The notes: generated by a model not told the origin, from the letters alone. DNA of 64,000 nt from Sternotherus odoratus (GCA_032164245.1 JAVMKO010000001.1:166151434-166215433); one strand, 5' to 3'. Counted from the stretch's first letter, positions 1 through 13,125 are shown. Numbers and translations: made by a program.

Positions 1-1713
1 TTTCTGAATCAATGCCTGGCCCTTTGCCAACATCACAAATGACTGGCCAGAAGTTTCCTTTAGCACTGACTCAGTTGGCAGTCCCAGAGAGCCGACGAGA
101 CGGGCAGCTCCTGGTGTAAGCCACACATCCATGGCCAGCAAGAATTTGTCACAAGATATCAGGACGCTCATCCCCATCTCACACCCTTTATATCCAAGGG
201 CATAAGGGCCCTTGGCAGAGCTCCAGTCTGGGCCTTGTGTGGTCCACAGCTTTTCAGATTGGAAAAAGTGTGAAAACCTTACAATATTCTGTCTGTTTCT
301 AATAATTTTCAATTGAATCTCATCAAAATGTTCCTGCAATGTCAGATTACATTTTATTTGGTGATATGCCGGCTAGTGGCTATGCTGGATCGGGACTAGC
401 TACCCTCAGATTCTCTCCTGCCTGGTTCTCTCCTGCCTTTCACCTCACATCATCAATAACACCTGTGCAAAGCAGCTGTAAAATGTTACTTTTCTGACAT
501 GGGTGCATCTACCCCAGCTACGCAGGGGTGCAAGAGCCAACACAAGGTGCAGAGTAGAGGAGAATCAGGTTCATTACTGATAAAGGTGCAGCCTTATCCA
601 TTCAAACAAATGGCACATGTCGGATATTCATTCTGAAATTCCAGTGCAGTGTACAAGGGGGCCGGATACAACTCCCATTCAAGTCAGTGTGAGCTGACCT
701 CAAGGGGAGCTAGATCAGGTCTGAGTTGCTTGTACTGCTATATTTCTATTGATATACACATGTATTTGGACGTTAATAGGTACTTAAAAGACATTCTAGA
801 ATGAACTTCAAATGTAACCCTTGGTGTTAAGAAGAATTCTTGCTGGATCTCACTGAACCTTTCATAACATCATATCTAAAAATAAAGAACAGTCCTCAAA
901 GGGAAAGCTCCTTTCTCAAAAAGAAAAAAGATAAAATAAACCACACTTGCTTACCAGCTACTATATAAAGTGATTCTCACTTCTTAAAATACCAGAGCAC
1001 ATGCCTAATTAGATAATAAACCACACATCAAATAATTATTCCAGATAAGGAGACCGAGGAAGGGAAAACAGAGAATTTCACACACAGACATGGCTTGATT
1101 TCTCTGGAAAGTTTACTACATTCTTCCACTTATGTCATGTCCTAGTGTGAAGTAAACATTACTATATGTAGCCCTAAGGCAATATAAAAAGACTGGCTTC
1201 CTTTTTAATAGACTTACATTAACTTACTCTACCAAGAAGCATTTTCCATAAAGTGCTTTGAAGGTTGTTACTCCTGATTTGTCTATAATACAGCAAACTG
1301 AAAGCAGCAAAAATAGAGTGTTTACTTCCTGCTCCCCCCAAAAGAAACTATTGATAACCACACGCTTCATTTATATAAGCAACTTTTCCTGCCTCCTCTC
1401 AACAAATTTCCTCGGGGCTTTGAGGCTTCTGGATGTTTGGCTTATATCTTTGTAAACACGACTAGATCAAATATTCTTCTTACGCAATTCACTTTTCCTT
1501 GTCTTCTCCTTATGGCATGTTGAACACACTTGGGGTGATATTCACCCCTGGGCATAGGGTCTGAACAGGCTTATGTCCCACATAATTCCTCAAATTGGGC
1601 TTGCTTGGGACTGAAGTGAAACTTAATGGTGCACAGACTTTGTTTTGGCCCCTATGCCCAGGGGTGAATAGAACCCTTTGTGGTACATACAATGAAAGCA
1701 CGCTGAGGTCTTG
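1..1713. other. Unique non-coding sequence
   Basis: AT-rich sequence with only short chance open frames. I see no exon-like frame, RNA gene or clear repeat. A few CR1/MITE-like fragments may be hidden by divergence. Confidence 0.5.
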
Positions 1714-2425
1714 TCTACACTGGGAAATGGTTTGCCAGTGTAACTAGCAGAGACACAGTTTATACGAGCAGAGACTTCTTTGGCAGTATACTTTACACCA
1801 TGTCACAGGGTCCCCTCCTGTGGCTTGTGTCCTCTTGTGTCTCACGGCCTGGTGCCCCCAACAAAGTTGCTGTCCACACCTTTTCCGGTGGTTTTCCAGT
1901 GTCCTTTATTTACAATGCAGCTTTATCACCTTCAGCAAGTGCACCCCAAGACCCCCACCTTGGTTACCTTCACCCCCCTGGCTCACAGCCTTTGGCCCTT
2001 GAGGCTCTCTGGCCCTCAGGTTTGGAGACAGAGCACCTCCCTGCCTCCTTCCTAGCCTGCCTCCTTGCTAACTGGAGCCTGAGGCTTTTCAAGCCCTCAC
2101 AGCTCCCAGCCCCAGCTGTAGCCACTTGCTCCAGCTACCTACTGCCGGGTAGCCCTCGTTAGGGCTCCCAGCTGGGCTGTACTAGTCACTGCCCTTAGCC
2201 TTGCCTCTTGCAAGCAGGCTTCAGCCTGAAGTGGCAGGGCAATGCTGGTGTTTTTACCCCAGCCCTGCCACACACCAGTTCCCCAAACAAAATAAATAAT
2301 ACCAGTAAAAGCACTGCATCTACAGTCAGGATTTTGCTAGTATAGCTTTGATGGTTACACGTATGATATTTACACACACACACACAGCTATGCTGGCAAA
2401 ACTTTTAAGTGTAGATTGGGCCTTA
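1714..2425. mobile_element. Small DNA transposon (MITE-like), split by a solo LTR
   Basis: The left end reads GGTCTTGTCTACACT and the right end is an imperfect inverted match, AGTGTAGATTGGGCC. The subterminal parts (TTTGCCAGTGTAACTAGCAG near the left, CTATGCTGGCAAAACTTTTA near the right) are also inverted relatives. With the inserted LTR removed, the element is about 235 bp. I see no unambiguous target duplication, so the superfamily is not assigned. A (CA)n run lies near 2374-2387. Confidence 0.55.
1801..2272 (-). mobile_element. Solo LTR of an endogenous retrovirus-like element
   Basis: On the minus strand this 472-bp segment begins TGTGGCAGGG and ends CCCTGTGACA, the expected TG...CA termini with a short inverted match. 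It is flanked by an identical 5-bp target duplication, CACCA, at 1796-1800 and 2273-2277. A polyadenylation signal AATAAA (minus strand, 1905-1910) lies in the expected part of the LTR. No internal retroviral sequence adjoins it, so it is most simply a recombined solo LTR. Its termini resemble those of the LTR at 44353-44736, which suggests related families. The long frames across it (for example 1800-2162 plus) are incidental. Confidence 0.85.
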
Positions 2426-3887
2426 ATAATAGTAATTTTTGCTATGTGGCAAATATATTTACAGCTTTCTGTAGCCCAAAAGGCAAACAAAGCTTCCACT
2501 TAGTCAACCTTCCTCAAAGTTAAAGGGAGGCCCATCAATGTCAGTATTGCCAACCCCCAAAATTGACCTACCATGAAAGTTGCCCTGTAGGGCAGTTACT
2601 AACCTAAGGATTCTAGTTGCATGTGTGCTCATGTCAGCATATATGAGAGCGCTTTGGGTGGGAACATTAAACCCATCTTTGCATCAGCACAAAACAAAAT
2701 AAGAGAAAATGAACATCTGAGTTACTATGCTATTCAATGAAAGAAAATTGATGCACATGTTGTGATAAAAGATAACACAATGTACATTGATTTAGTTCCA
2801 ATGAGATGCACGAGTTTGTTCTTTGTCTTTGGATTTCATGCCGCAGTAAAGACTTGCTTTTTTTAAAAAAAAATAACGAATTCTTAAAGGTAGATCTGAT
2901 GAGATGTATCAGTTGTTGGACTGTGTGCAGTAAATGAGAAAACACAGACATGTCACTGCTTAGGATGCAGTCCACTACAGCAGGGGAAATACAGAATGTG
3001 GAGGTCTGATATGGCAAGAAAGAAGGAAATAATTATTGATTATTGTTTTAAAGTGTATTAAAATATAGACATTACAAATAGAAAAATATTCTGCTGATAA
3101 TTTGTAATCCATTTTTCTGCCTTTCCAAATTTTTCCATTCTGCATTGAAGTGAGATCTATGGAACCACATCTTGAAACAGCATTGTAAACTGTCCTTCAC
3201 TTGGGATGTTTACTTTTTCAGATGCAAGATACTGAGTTGCATAGTTTGTGTGGGCTATCACTTGAGCATGCCATTGCTAGCATTTATGTTCACAAAACCC
3301 ATTTCCTCTGCATTTTGCATGTGCAAGTAGGTTTGCAAATTCTGTTAATTCAGAGATTGCTTTTTAAAAAACAAACAAACAGGGAAGACAAGATAAAAGG
3401 CAACACACACTTTTTAAAAAAAACCACAATAGTACACCCAAACAGAAACCAGCTAATGCCTTCTTTATACCTTAGAGAAGGATAAAAAAAAAAAAGGCTA
3501 CAGGTCCAGGTTTTCCTCCCCTGGCTCCCCACTCCCAAAATGAAGGTGATACTCTGAAGATTTGCCTGCCAAAGGCCAAAATTAATACTTTATCATAAAA
3601 ATAGAACTCTACTGAAAGATCCCTTAAAGACCTGTTTGAAGTAAGAGCTAGGAGTGGCGAGCACTTCTTATCCTCTCGTCATACATCGTTGCTATCTATC
3701 ATTTTCCTTAACGCCAGATAAATAAATGCCATTTTGAGCCCGGCAGTGTTCCCTTCACCACCCCCCGCAGTGGAATGCCTGAATTGGGCTCAGATAAAGC
3801 AATTCTCTGTGTTTTGCATAGCTTCAGTCACTCTTGTACCACAAAGCTCTAATTATATGTAGCAATCATCATAAAATATGTAATAAG
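2426..3887. other. Unique non-coding sequence
   Basis: AT-rich sequence with short A and T runs (near 2860 and 3364-3500). I see no supportable gene or mobile element. Confidence 0.5.
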
Positions 3888-4408
3888 AAGGATGTTGGTA
3901 AATTGGAGAGAGCTCAGAAAAGAGCTGCAAGAATGATTTAAGGATGAGAAAACATGCCTTATAGTGACAGACAGACAAAGAGCTCAAGCTAGTTTACCAA
4001 ATGAGCAGGGGCAGGAGTGAGTTGATTACAGTCTATTAGTATCTACACGGAGAACAAATATTTAATAATTGGCTCTTCAATCTGTCAGAGAAAGGTCCAA
4101 TGGCAATCGCCACCCCAGTCGGGAACTCAGACAGACTGGACAGGTCGATCCCATGGGCCGGATGTGGTCCACGGGCTGTAATTTGCCCACCTCTGCAACA
4201 AGGCATAATTTTTCCTGACGGTGACAATAATTAACCATTAGAACAATTTACCAAGGGTCATGGTGGATTCTCCATCACTAACAATTCTTAAACCAGGATG
4301 TTTTTCTAAAAGATCTATGCTAGAAATTATTTTGGGGCAGTTCTACAGCCTGTGTTGTACAGGAGGTCAGACTGATCCCTTCTGGCCTTGGAATCTATTA
4401 ATCCATCT
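3888..4408 (+). mobile_element. CR1 LINE, 5'-truncated 3' end
   Basis: The start matches the end of CR1 ORF2 on the plus strand (KLERAQKRAARMI-like codons near 3900-3940). It then runs into the CR1 3' UTR, ending with the characteristic GGTCAGACTGATCCCTTCTGGCCTTGGAATC-type tail near 4366-4395 (key words TGATCCCTTCTGGCC). 5' truncation is usual for CR1. The copy is old: the ORF2 tail has stops, and a foreign segment (about 4100-4205) interrupts it. Confidence 0.75.
4100..4205. mobile_element. Probable DNA-transposon fragment inside the CR1 tail
   Basis: Contains GGGCCGGATGTGGTCCACGG followed by a TTTGCCCACCTCTGC-type end. I know this phrase from vertebrate hAT-like element ends. It breaks the CR1 similarity around it. 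Only one end is evident, so the assignment is tentative. Confidence 0.35.
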
Positions 4409-7400
4409 GGTTTTAAGATTATTTCCTCCCCCCTTCCCACACCCAGAATCAGCAAAAACTGAAATTCCTGAGGTGCTAGGATTACCTGTGAGGAATTCTT
4501 CTCCACCCCGCATTCTTTTCTGTCTTTGTGACATCTATCAGATGAAACCATAGTCTGCTAGGAGAACTTTACATGACATTCTAAAGCATGGCATAATTCC
4601 TCCATTGAGTTTTGGACAATATTTCTATTACATTACAACATTAAAAAAATCCCTGAATCATTTCACTTTATCTACTAGAATTTCCTGCTCTATCTGTTCT
4701 TCTTTCATGATTAATTGCCCATTACTTTCTAAGACTGTTCAGACACCCCAGTTTACAGGAATTGACCACTATATTCTACCGAACTCACCTCTGCCCACTC
4801 TTTCCTGCCCTGTTAGTGAAGTTAGGCACAGATGCTGCACTGTCCACCTGTCTGTCTCTTTTGCCTTTTTTTAAAACTCATCCTTACCACAGGACTCCAC
4901 ATTGCACCCCTGACCCACTTTGGCAGCGAAATCAAAGAGGCAAGGCCAGCAAGTGAGTGGTGCATTGATTTCAGCAAAGGGGCTCTTTCCTGGCTAAAAC
5001 TTATTGCTAAAGTTAAGCAGGGGAGTTATATGTCCCTTTCCATCAAGTCATCACTTCTTCACATATTGCATACCAACCATAAACACACCCTCTCTGCATC
5101 CCTACCCCCTACTAAACTATCCCCTCTTCCAGCCATCTCTGATCAATGTGTTCCCTCCTCCCCCATCCCAAGGGCAATTTCCCACACCTCAAGTTTGTTA
5201 GCCTAACAATTTGGTATTCAAAAGCCAAAGTCTTTGAATGGTAATGTCAATGAGTTCTGGAATGTACTTACTAGCACACTTCACCTCCGGTCCCATGGAA
5301 ATAGTTCCTACAGAATCAGAATGAATCCTCCATGTGAATTTATAGCAGCAATCAAACAATTTAACTCTCCTGTACATTCAGAATATATTCTCACTCGATA
5401 ACTCATAATTTATTTCATATATATCAGGTAACGTCTAGACACAGTTCCAAGGCAAAAAGCTTGGATCCAGATTCAGATCCAAACTTCCCCAAAGGTTTTA
5501 GTCTGAATCCATTTCTTGTTGTGTCCCACTTCAGGGACTACAGGACTTGGCTATTGGTATTGATTTTAGACAGAGACAGAGAACAGATGTGCATCAATTT
5601 TCAGGTATGAGAGAAGAAGTATATCTGGCAGCATCCTATACCCAGATACTTCAGAGTACGGCAGATATGACCTCCTTAATTCCCCTTCCCAAAAAATGTG
5701 CATGAACAATTCTGAAATACATTTTATATGGTCTTCTAGGGGCCTTCCTTCCTGGCCCTAATTTACAGCTATGCATCCTCTGGCTATGCATTAAGACTGT
5801 ACTCCAAATACTGTTTAAATATGAAGATACATAGAGCAGTAAATACCAGTTATTCCACCTATTTTGTTCCTTTGCACTGCTCAATACTGCATCTTGGAAA
5901 TGCCACCTTGAATTTCATGGCAATAACATTCGGGTGGGGCCTGCGGAGGGGAGGAGATGCTCTTCTTGTAGGATACTTCAGCCAGCCACTGTCTTATGTG
6001 GACAGAGCACAGCAGCCTCCAAAAAACCCAACTTTTCCTATTCTATAGAAAGATTTTTACACACTCGCTTATACTGCTTTAGGATGTCTGGCATATTTCT
6101 TGCCCATCTCTATAGTTCCAAGCTGACACTTAAGTATGGGCATAAAACGTAAGCACTTTGATAGGAGGCCTCTTGACCTCAGTGTGACTACTCTTGCCTT
6201 AAAGTAATTCACATGGTTAAAACAACACAGAATTGGGGCCTATATTTCTGGAGCTACATGCCTAACTGTTCCTTTAAAATAATGTATGTGAGATACTGGG
6301 CAGGCTGACTGACAGAAGAGTAGTCTGCAGCAGAGTGTTACCACAGAAATATTGAGTTTCCTTATATTTGATTAACACACCACCTCTTCACATCCTCTGT
6401 GGGCGGAGATCATTGTCATGCAAGTTAAAAAGAAAGAAGAGGAGAAAAAACCCTAGAAAGCTTTCAAAAAAATGTTCTGCTTCAAATCAGTGGAAACAAT
6501 TAATATACCAATGTTGTCACTGGATGTTTCCCTTTGAAATAAACCAAAACCATCTACATCACAGAGCCAGGTCTACAGGGTGTGGGGAGGTGGAAAGGAA
6601 ATCATACAAACACCCACCCAAATGGAAACAAATAGCTCTTATAACACAGTCTCACTACACACTCACTGTGACCACTTCAGCTGATATGTTGCTACTATAG
6701 AAAACAGGTTTGCAAAGTACTTTACAAGATTGCACAACCTGGAGTGAGCAAGTAGCTATAAACCTCAGAGAAGCAGCTGGGGGACTTTTAATATCAAATT
6801 TGCATATAGGTCAAAAAAACCAGCTCTAACTTGTCTCTAAATTTGAAATCTCATTAGTATCGCCGCTGATTCATTTATTCTGTTACTTATTTAGAAAGTA
6901 ACAAGCCGCATACTGAAACTTTGCATCCAAACATTATAAGCATGGAGAAGTACTGTTTTGATTAACAGCATTATGAATATTTTCCAGCAAGAAGAAAACT
7001 TTCACAACATGACATATTCTGCAAGATGATCACAGCAGAATACGTATTCTATTAATCACATGTTCCAGTGATGGCTTAGGGGGTTAGTAACTGGAGACAG
7101 AGCTTTTCAGCTATGAAGTCACTGCTTAAAACTTAGCCCAGATGACACTTTACAGATAGGAGTTGATAATCTCCATCTAGTTTCCAGCAGGAAAAAAAAA
7201 ACATTTAAAAAAAAACCACAAATATCAGCAACAGCTTCTTGTTCCTTCGTGGTCAGTTACAATAAGCTCTTTGAAGAGGGATTGTCTTTTCATTCTCTTT
7301 ATGCCACACTTGGGGTACCATGCAGTCCTGGCACATGTTTGGGGCTCCTCTGCAAACAGCCATAATAATGATACTAATAAAGTTTGGACATGGACATTAT

Positions 7401-8309
7401 TTCTTATTTTAATAGGTCTGAGTCTCAGCCCATAGTTTAAAGGTTTCAGAAAGTTATGAGCAACTGAAAACAGACAGATTGGCAACAGTTAGCTCTGTCA
7501 AGAAAGTACACAAACATGAAGACATTTCTAGAATGACGTTAGCAAGAGCTCTGCAAGGTATTCTGTTTATCTGCCTGGAACTACATGTTGCTTGAACAAA
7601 ACTAATATTTTGATAAAAGAAGTTCAGACTCTGTAACCTCTGTGTAACCCGCAGACATTTGTAGGACAGAATAGGCTCGTTGTCAAAAAGTCAAACCTGC
7701 CATTTGTATTCCTAACTTATACCTGCAAATATTGCCCTTGTACGTGCAGATCTAGTGATATGTGCACACCTGTACAAGTGAGACACATACTTGCTATTGG
7801 TATGCAAAACTGCAGTAAGTGCACAGTTTTGCACACACAACTGGGCACATAGGGAACAGATCAGATGACATTAATCCTCAGTGTGTGTCACATGTCCCCT
7901 TCCATGCCCACGCCACAAAGGTGGTGAAAGTCTGTTACAGACTCAGGCTTTGTCACTCTCACTCAAGCTAGAGAGCCTCGTCTTTCAGGTCTCGAGACTC
8001 TGGCCCTGACCAAAACGGCAACCACTACAGATGCAGCACGTTCTAGCGTCCTTTGCTGGCCAGTACAGCTAATCAGCACATAAGGAAGGCAGAACAATGG
8101 CCCAGGCTCATTAACAAGGACAAACACCCAAGAGGGTACTAGTATGGAGGAATCCTCATGGTCAAACAAATGCAAAGGCTGCAGATGTGCCCAGGCTGTA
8201 CAGAGGAAGCTTGTCAGATGTGGACAAGGGAAATCACCCATGAATAAGGAAATTATAATACCCATGGACAGAGACAGACACCCCACCCTCAGGAAAATGG
8301 GCAACTACT
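4409..8309. other. Unique non-coding sequence
   Basis: No supportable gene. Open frames of up to 124 codons (4832-5206, 7963-8304) lack recognisable domains and codon-like composition. A-rich runs occur near 7190-7220. Confidence 0.45.
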
Positions 8310-8960
8310 GATAGAAATGTAGGGACATTGAGCCATCAAGTCCAGCCCTCTGAGCTGAGGCAGGATCAATTAAACCTACCCCATCCCCGACCAGTGTTTG
8401 CCAACATTTTCTTAAAGACCTCCAATGACGGGGACTCTTCAACCTCCCATGGAAGTCTATTCCAGAGTTAAATGATGCTTATTGTTAGGAAGGTTTTCCC
8501 TAATATCTAACCTAGGTTAGATTTTTCTAAATCTATCATTTGTGTTACTCTCCTCTGGACTTTCTCCAATATGTCCCCATCTTTTCTGAAGTGTGACACC
8601 CAGAATTGGCCATAGTCCTTCAGCTGAGGTCTCATCAGTGCCAAGTAGAGCAAGACAGCTACCTCCTGTGTCTTATGTACAACACTCCTGTTAATGCCCC
8701 CAAAATGATATTCACCTTTTTTCACAACTGCATCACATCACTGACTCATTCAATCTGTGATCCACTATAAACTCCAGATCCTTGTCAGCAGTACTACCAC
8801 CTACCCAGTTATTCAGGAAAGAGGAAGAGATTTCAGATATGACAGATCCCACTGCTGACCTGTAGATTTGTCCCAGTGAATGAATCAAATGCAATATATT
8901 TAACACAAAATTAGCATTGCAGAAGTAAAAATCACGGAGATTGCTTTGCCTGTTCCCCAT
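8310..8960 (-). mobile_element. CR1 LINE 3' portion with decayed ORF2 tail
   Basis: Read on the minus strand, 8507-8725 encodes the C-terminal part of the CR1 ORF2 polyprotein. The piece LALMRPQLKDYGQFWVSHFR followed by KDGDILEKVQRRVTQMI corresponds to the conserved R-P-x-L-E-Y-C...W-x-P-x-x-x-K-D...L-E-R-V-Q-R-R-A-x-K-M-I segment of this family. The 3' UTR follows towards 8310. Part of the ORF2/UTR junction is missing compared with typical CR1 copies. The element is 5'-truncated and inactive. Confidence 0.8.
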
Positions 8961-9122
8961 AGGTTCTACTTCCAGTCACCACTTCTTTTTAGTCTTTCAG
9001 TTTGTTTGCGTTGGTTGTCATGGAGAGATAGCATTACAAAGACTTACTGGAGAAAAGTCATTTTAGCAACCAATACACCAAAGATAAACAGAACCCAGTA
9101 GGAAAATTAACTTGCTACTCAA

Positions 9123-9147
9123 AGAGAGAGAGAGAGAGAGAGAGAGA
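9123..9147. repeat. (AG)n microsatellite
   Basis: An uninterrupted dinucleotide run of about 25 bp. Confidence 0.9.
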
Positions 9148-9531
9148 CCGATTGCTATAGAATTTCTGAATTAATTTATCTGTGCACAATGTATTTACAA
9201 CATCATGATAACCCCACTGCTTATAAATTTGTTGCTGTTTTAAATTAAATGTTGTTAGACAGAGTGCAAACACATAACATTAACAAATTAATAAAGCACT
9301 CAGTGTAGCAAGTGACATTTACCTAATAAAGTAGCTGTCTCCACTAAATTACACTGAGCAGGAGAAGAATGTGACTATGTGAGGAGGCTGAATGCGTACA
9401 TTGGAAAAGAAAAAGTGGGCCAATTTCTGGTTTTAGCTCTTCTGAAATCAGGATTGGACCCAGCATATTTAACATGGAAGCCAGGCGAGGAGAACTTCTC
9501 CATAATGAGTACAGAGAAAGAGACTCTAGAG

Positions 9532-10705
9532 CAGTGATGGCGAACCCGTGGCACGCGTGCCACTGCTGGCACGCCGAGCCGTCTCTGTGGGCACGCCGTG
9601 ACTACAGTCATACACTGTAGTCACGGCGTCGGCTCCCGCAGACTACATCTCCCACAGTTCTCTGGGGAGAACCCTCCCCAGAGAACACTGAAGCCACGCC
9701 CCCGCTCTATCACCTGACACACTGACGTCACAGGAGCGACTGGGGCAGGACGTCACAGGAGCGACTGGGGCCTCGCTGGAGTCAGGTCACAGCAAGCAGC
9801 GTGACCCAGCGAACAAGTAAGCGCGGGGGGGGGGAGGGAGAGACCGGGAGGGGGGTCAGTTGTGGGGTTGGAGGAAAGGAGGTTTGGGGGGGAGAGACCT
9901 GGCTGGGTGGGTCAGTTGGGGGGTGGGTGGGAGGGAAGGAGGTTTGGGGGGGAGAGACCGGGCTGGGTGGGTCATTTGGGGGGGGGGGTTGGAGGAAAGG
10001 AGGTTTTGGGGTGAGACCTGGCTGGGTGGGTCATTTGGGGGGGGGGTGGAGGAAAGGAGGTTTTGGGGTGAGAGACCGGGCTGAGTGGGTCAGTTGGGGG
10101 GTGGGTGGGAGGGAAGGAGGTTTGGGGGGGAGAGACCGGGCTGAGTGGGTCAGTTGGGGGGTGGGTGGGAGGGAAGGAGGTTTGGGGGGGAGAGACTGGG
10201 CTGGGTGGATCAGTTGTGGGGTTGGAGGAAAAGAGGTTTCGGGGGAGAGACTGGGCTGAGTGGGTCAGTTGGGGGGTGGGTGGGAGGGAAGGAGGTTTGG
10301 GGGGGAGAGACTGGGCTGAGTGGGTCAGTTGGGGGGTGGGTGGGAGGGAAGGAGGTTTGGGGGGGAGAGACTGGGCTGGGTGGGTCATTTGGGGGTTGGG
10401 TGGGAGGGAAGGAGGTTTGGGGGGGAGAGACTGGGCTGAGTGGGTCAGTTGGGGGGGTGTACAATTGGGTTTTTTTTTGTTTTTTGTTTTTTTTTTTTCA
10501 ATTAAAATGTTTAATGGAAAGCTCTGTTATTGTGTTTTTCTTTTTAAACAAAAGCTGTTAATTAGTTTGAAAAACTGTACGAATTGTTTTTTCTAAACTA
10601 AAACCTCGTTATTCAGGTTTAATTGCAGTGTTGGCACTTTGAAAAAAAAAAGTCGTTTTGGTTTGCAGTTTGGGCACTCGGGCTCAAAAAGGTTTGCCAT
10701 CACTG
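9532..10705. mobile_element. Non-autonomous hAT element, OC1/Charlie-like termini
   Basis: The ends are CAGTGATGGCGAACC on the left and GGTTTGCCATCACTG on the right, inverted with one mismatch. They are flanked by an identical 8-bp duplication, CTCTAGAG, at 9524-9531 and 10706-10713; an nTCTAGAn target is typical of hAT. The termini resemble the OposCharlie1 (OC1) group as I remember it, which is from memory. Inside lie short GC-rich inverted segments (TAGTCACGGCG pairs near 9595-9630) and then a large G-rich minisatellite. No transposase frame is present. The long frames (for example 9801-10259 and 10105-10596) are Gly/Trp/Arg translations of the tandem repeat. Confidence 0.85.
9850..10460. 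repeat. G-rich minisatellite, period about 60 bp
   Basis: About eleven units, marked by GGGTCAGTT or GGGTCATTT at roughly 9854, 9908, 9968, 10028, 10087, 10147, 10207, 10261, 10321, 10381 and 10441. One unit is near 54 bp, the rest near 60. Each unit has several G-runs (GGTTTGGGGGGGAGAGA, GGGTGGGTGGGAGGG), so the plus strand has strong G-quadruplex potential. The array lies wholly inside the hAT element. Confidence 0.9.
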
Positions 10706-12949
10706 CTCTAGAGAATGCCTGGCAGCTGGACCTAGCTTTGGGAAGGAGTTACTGAGCCCTGTGAACTGTAGAATCTGAAAAATGGGGGCTTTGATTTAAG
10801 TTAACGCTGAACTATTATTTCAACACATCAGAACCCCAAGGAGAGGATGACTCATTGGACAAATCTACATGCTACTGATGGGGACCCCCAGAGAGGGAAA
10901 CTGAAGCAGCAGCAAAGTCTGATACTGGGTTAGGCTAAGCCCTACTATGAAAGCTACCAGAGAGTTCCCCTGGCGTAAAGCTAGTGGGAGGGACTACTGC
11001 ACCAGTCTCTCCCAGCCCTAGGCTAAGAAGGAGCGAAGGGGTGTGACACAGTGGTGCTTTGCACCAGTCTTCTTTCCACTGGCGTAAGCTGGAACAGTCA
11101 AGGGCTGCACAAACTCTCACCAGGCTGAGGGAAACCAACCCTCAGGATCAGGGATCTGTAACCCACACCTTCCCATCTCTTCTGTGCAAACAGAGGCTGA
11201 GGCCCAGTGTGTCTGGAATGCCATCCCGCCCCCCATAATTAGAAAATTATTTTGGCAATGCTTTAGATAATTTATAAGATATAATAGAAAGCCAGACTAA
11301 CACTATTTTGTTGTTTCAAATCGAGGAACACTTTCTCCCACCTGAATTTCTTTTTTCACAATATCAGTAGAAACCTGGACTTCCCAAATCCAACTTTTCC
11401 CACAACATAGTTTTGTCTTTCCCATAAGCCAGAAGGAGAATAGGAGGTTCGACACCTCTTGGCTGTTAACATAACAAAAATGGAGCTGCCTACATGGTGA
11501 TAGGACCCCATCCCACTGAAACCAAAGGTAATTTGTCCTTTAACTCCTGTGGCAGTTGGATTGAGCCTTCAAAGTGCACAAGAAGTGTCTGGGAAGTGAT
11601 TTTTGTTTTCCATAATACTATCCTGTCTTACTATGGAAAAGTTCTAATGTGTCAGATATTTGTTTTCTTTTTTTAATCTTCCCTTTTGAGTCATTCATTT
11701 TCAAGAATTTAAAAAAAAAGAGAGAAAAAAAGCAATGTTACATATTCCTAAAGATATCATACGGAAAAATACATTTCTCCATTTCAAAATGACGCTCTGA
11801 AAGTGAACAATATACCCCGTGAGAACTAACAGGAACTTCCTACTTTTTTTAGTTATGAAAACATACTAATTATGGGTACCACTGAGCAAAACACTGGGAC
11901 TTCCTCATTTTTTAGGTTGAAAACCATAGGGTCTGAGTTTGGGATCAGAATCAGGCTTTTATCCACTAGTCAGAAGTTTTACACAGCTGTAACTCCACTG
12001 TCATCAATGGATTTACTCCTGCTTTATAACTGGGCAAGATCCAAATTTGGCCCAGAAGGAATCTCCGATCCTGGGAACCTTCTTCTAGGAGCTGCTACTG
12101 GAGCCTGAGCATGAATAAAGAAACTAGTTACCTGATTGTGAGATGGGGAATCAGATGTATTGAATTCATTCTGACTGCACTAAGTACTAAGAACTGTGAC
12201 ATTCTCGGAATCTAGGGGTAGGGCTTTCAGAGGTAAAATTGGTCACACTTCCTTAGTTACCATACTTAAAGGGAAACAAATGTTTCGCACATATGCCTCA
12301 TAAGAGCATTGACAATTATTTGCAGGCTCGACAGTCAGCGCTCACTTTTTGTCACTCTAACTCTATTCATAGCCCATTCCCCTTCACCTCTGCACTGCGC
12401 CATCAGCATTTGGTGCCTAAATACTATGGTTATGAGTAAATTACAGATGCAATAGATTACACAGATGAGCTTTATGTTTGTTTGTCACACGGTGCCTTTG
12501 GTTACCAGGGTCATACTTTTATAGATTATAGACTACATTGTGGAAGTCCATTTTTTCATGAGTTTAAAATTTCTTTTTGGCAATAAACCTGTCTTGTTAG
12601 ACTCAGTACTGTCCAAACACCATCATTTCCTTTTCTTCAGTGCCCAGATAAGTATTTAATTTCTGTTAGACTTTGTATATTCAGAAGTGCTGTAGAGCAA
12701 AGCTGAGGAAACAGGATTTTTCTGTTCATTGGCAATTTTAAAATAATTTCAAGTAAAACCAAAAATGAACATTTAAGTGAATCAAAGAGTAAAAAAAAAT
12801 AGTTTAGATCAAAGTAGGTATCTCATTTCCCTTTTGAATACTTTAAAGTAGTTCTGAATTTTTAAATAAAATTAAAAGAAAAATTTGAAGTGAAAAGTCA
12901 TTTCAAACCAAAAATAAAAATCAAAACATTTCAAAATTCTCCCCACACT
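10706..12949. other. Non-coding sequence
   Basis: No supportable gene. The part near 11930-12090 resembles a common amniote interspersed repeat (phrases like TAACTCCACTGTCATCAATGG), but it is too diverged to name. Confidence 0.4.
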
Positions 12950-13125
12950 CCTAGCAGGGAAGTGAGTAAACAATATTCCAATTTTTTGGATTGGAAAACT
13001 GATACCAAAAGTTGAAGTGACATGTCAAAGGCCACAAAGTGCATCAGTGGCAGAACTGAGATTTGGACCCTGGGCCTCCCAACTCCCATCCCTTTGTTCA
13101 TTCCACTGCATTTCAAATCAGGGGG
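12950..13125 (-). repeat. MIR/CORE-SINE-like element
   Basis: On the plus strand the order is GGAAAACTGA...AAGTGACATGTCAAAGGCCACAA...GTGGCAGAACTGAGATTTG...CATTCCACTGCAT. This is the reverse complement of a tRNA-related SINE body (box-B-like GGTCCAAATC on the minus strand). The copy is diverged. Confidence 0.65.

Noticed and set aside
1800..2162. 120-codon frame
   Set aside because: Lies antisense within a solo LTR.
9801..10596. Gly/Trp-rich open frames of 138-163 codons
   Set aside because: Pure tandem-repeat translation inside a hAT element; several frames are open at once.
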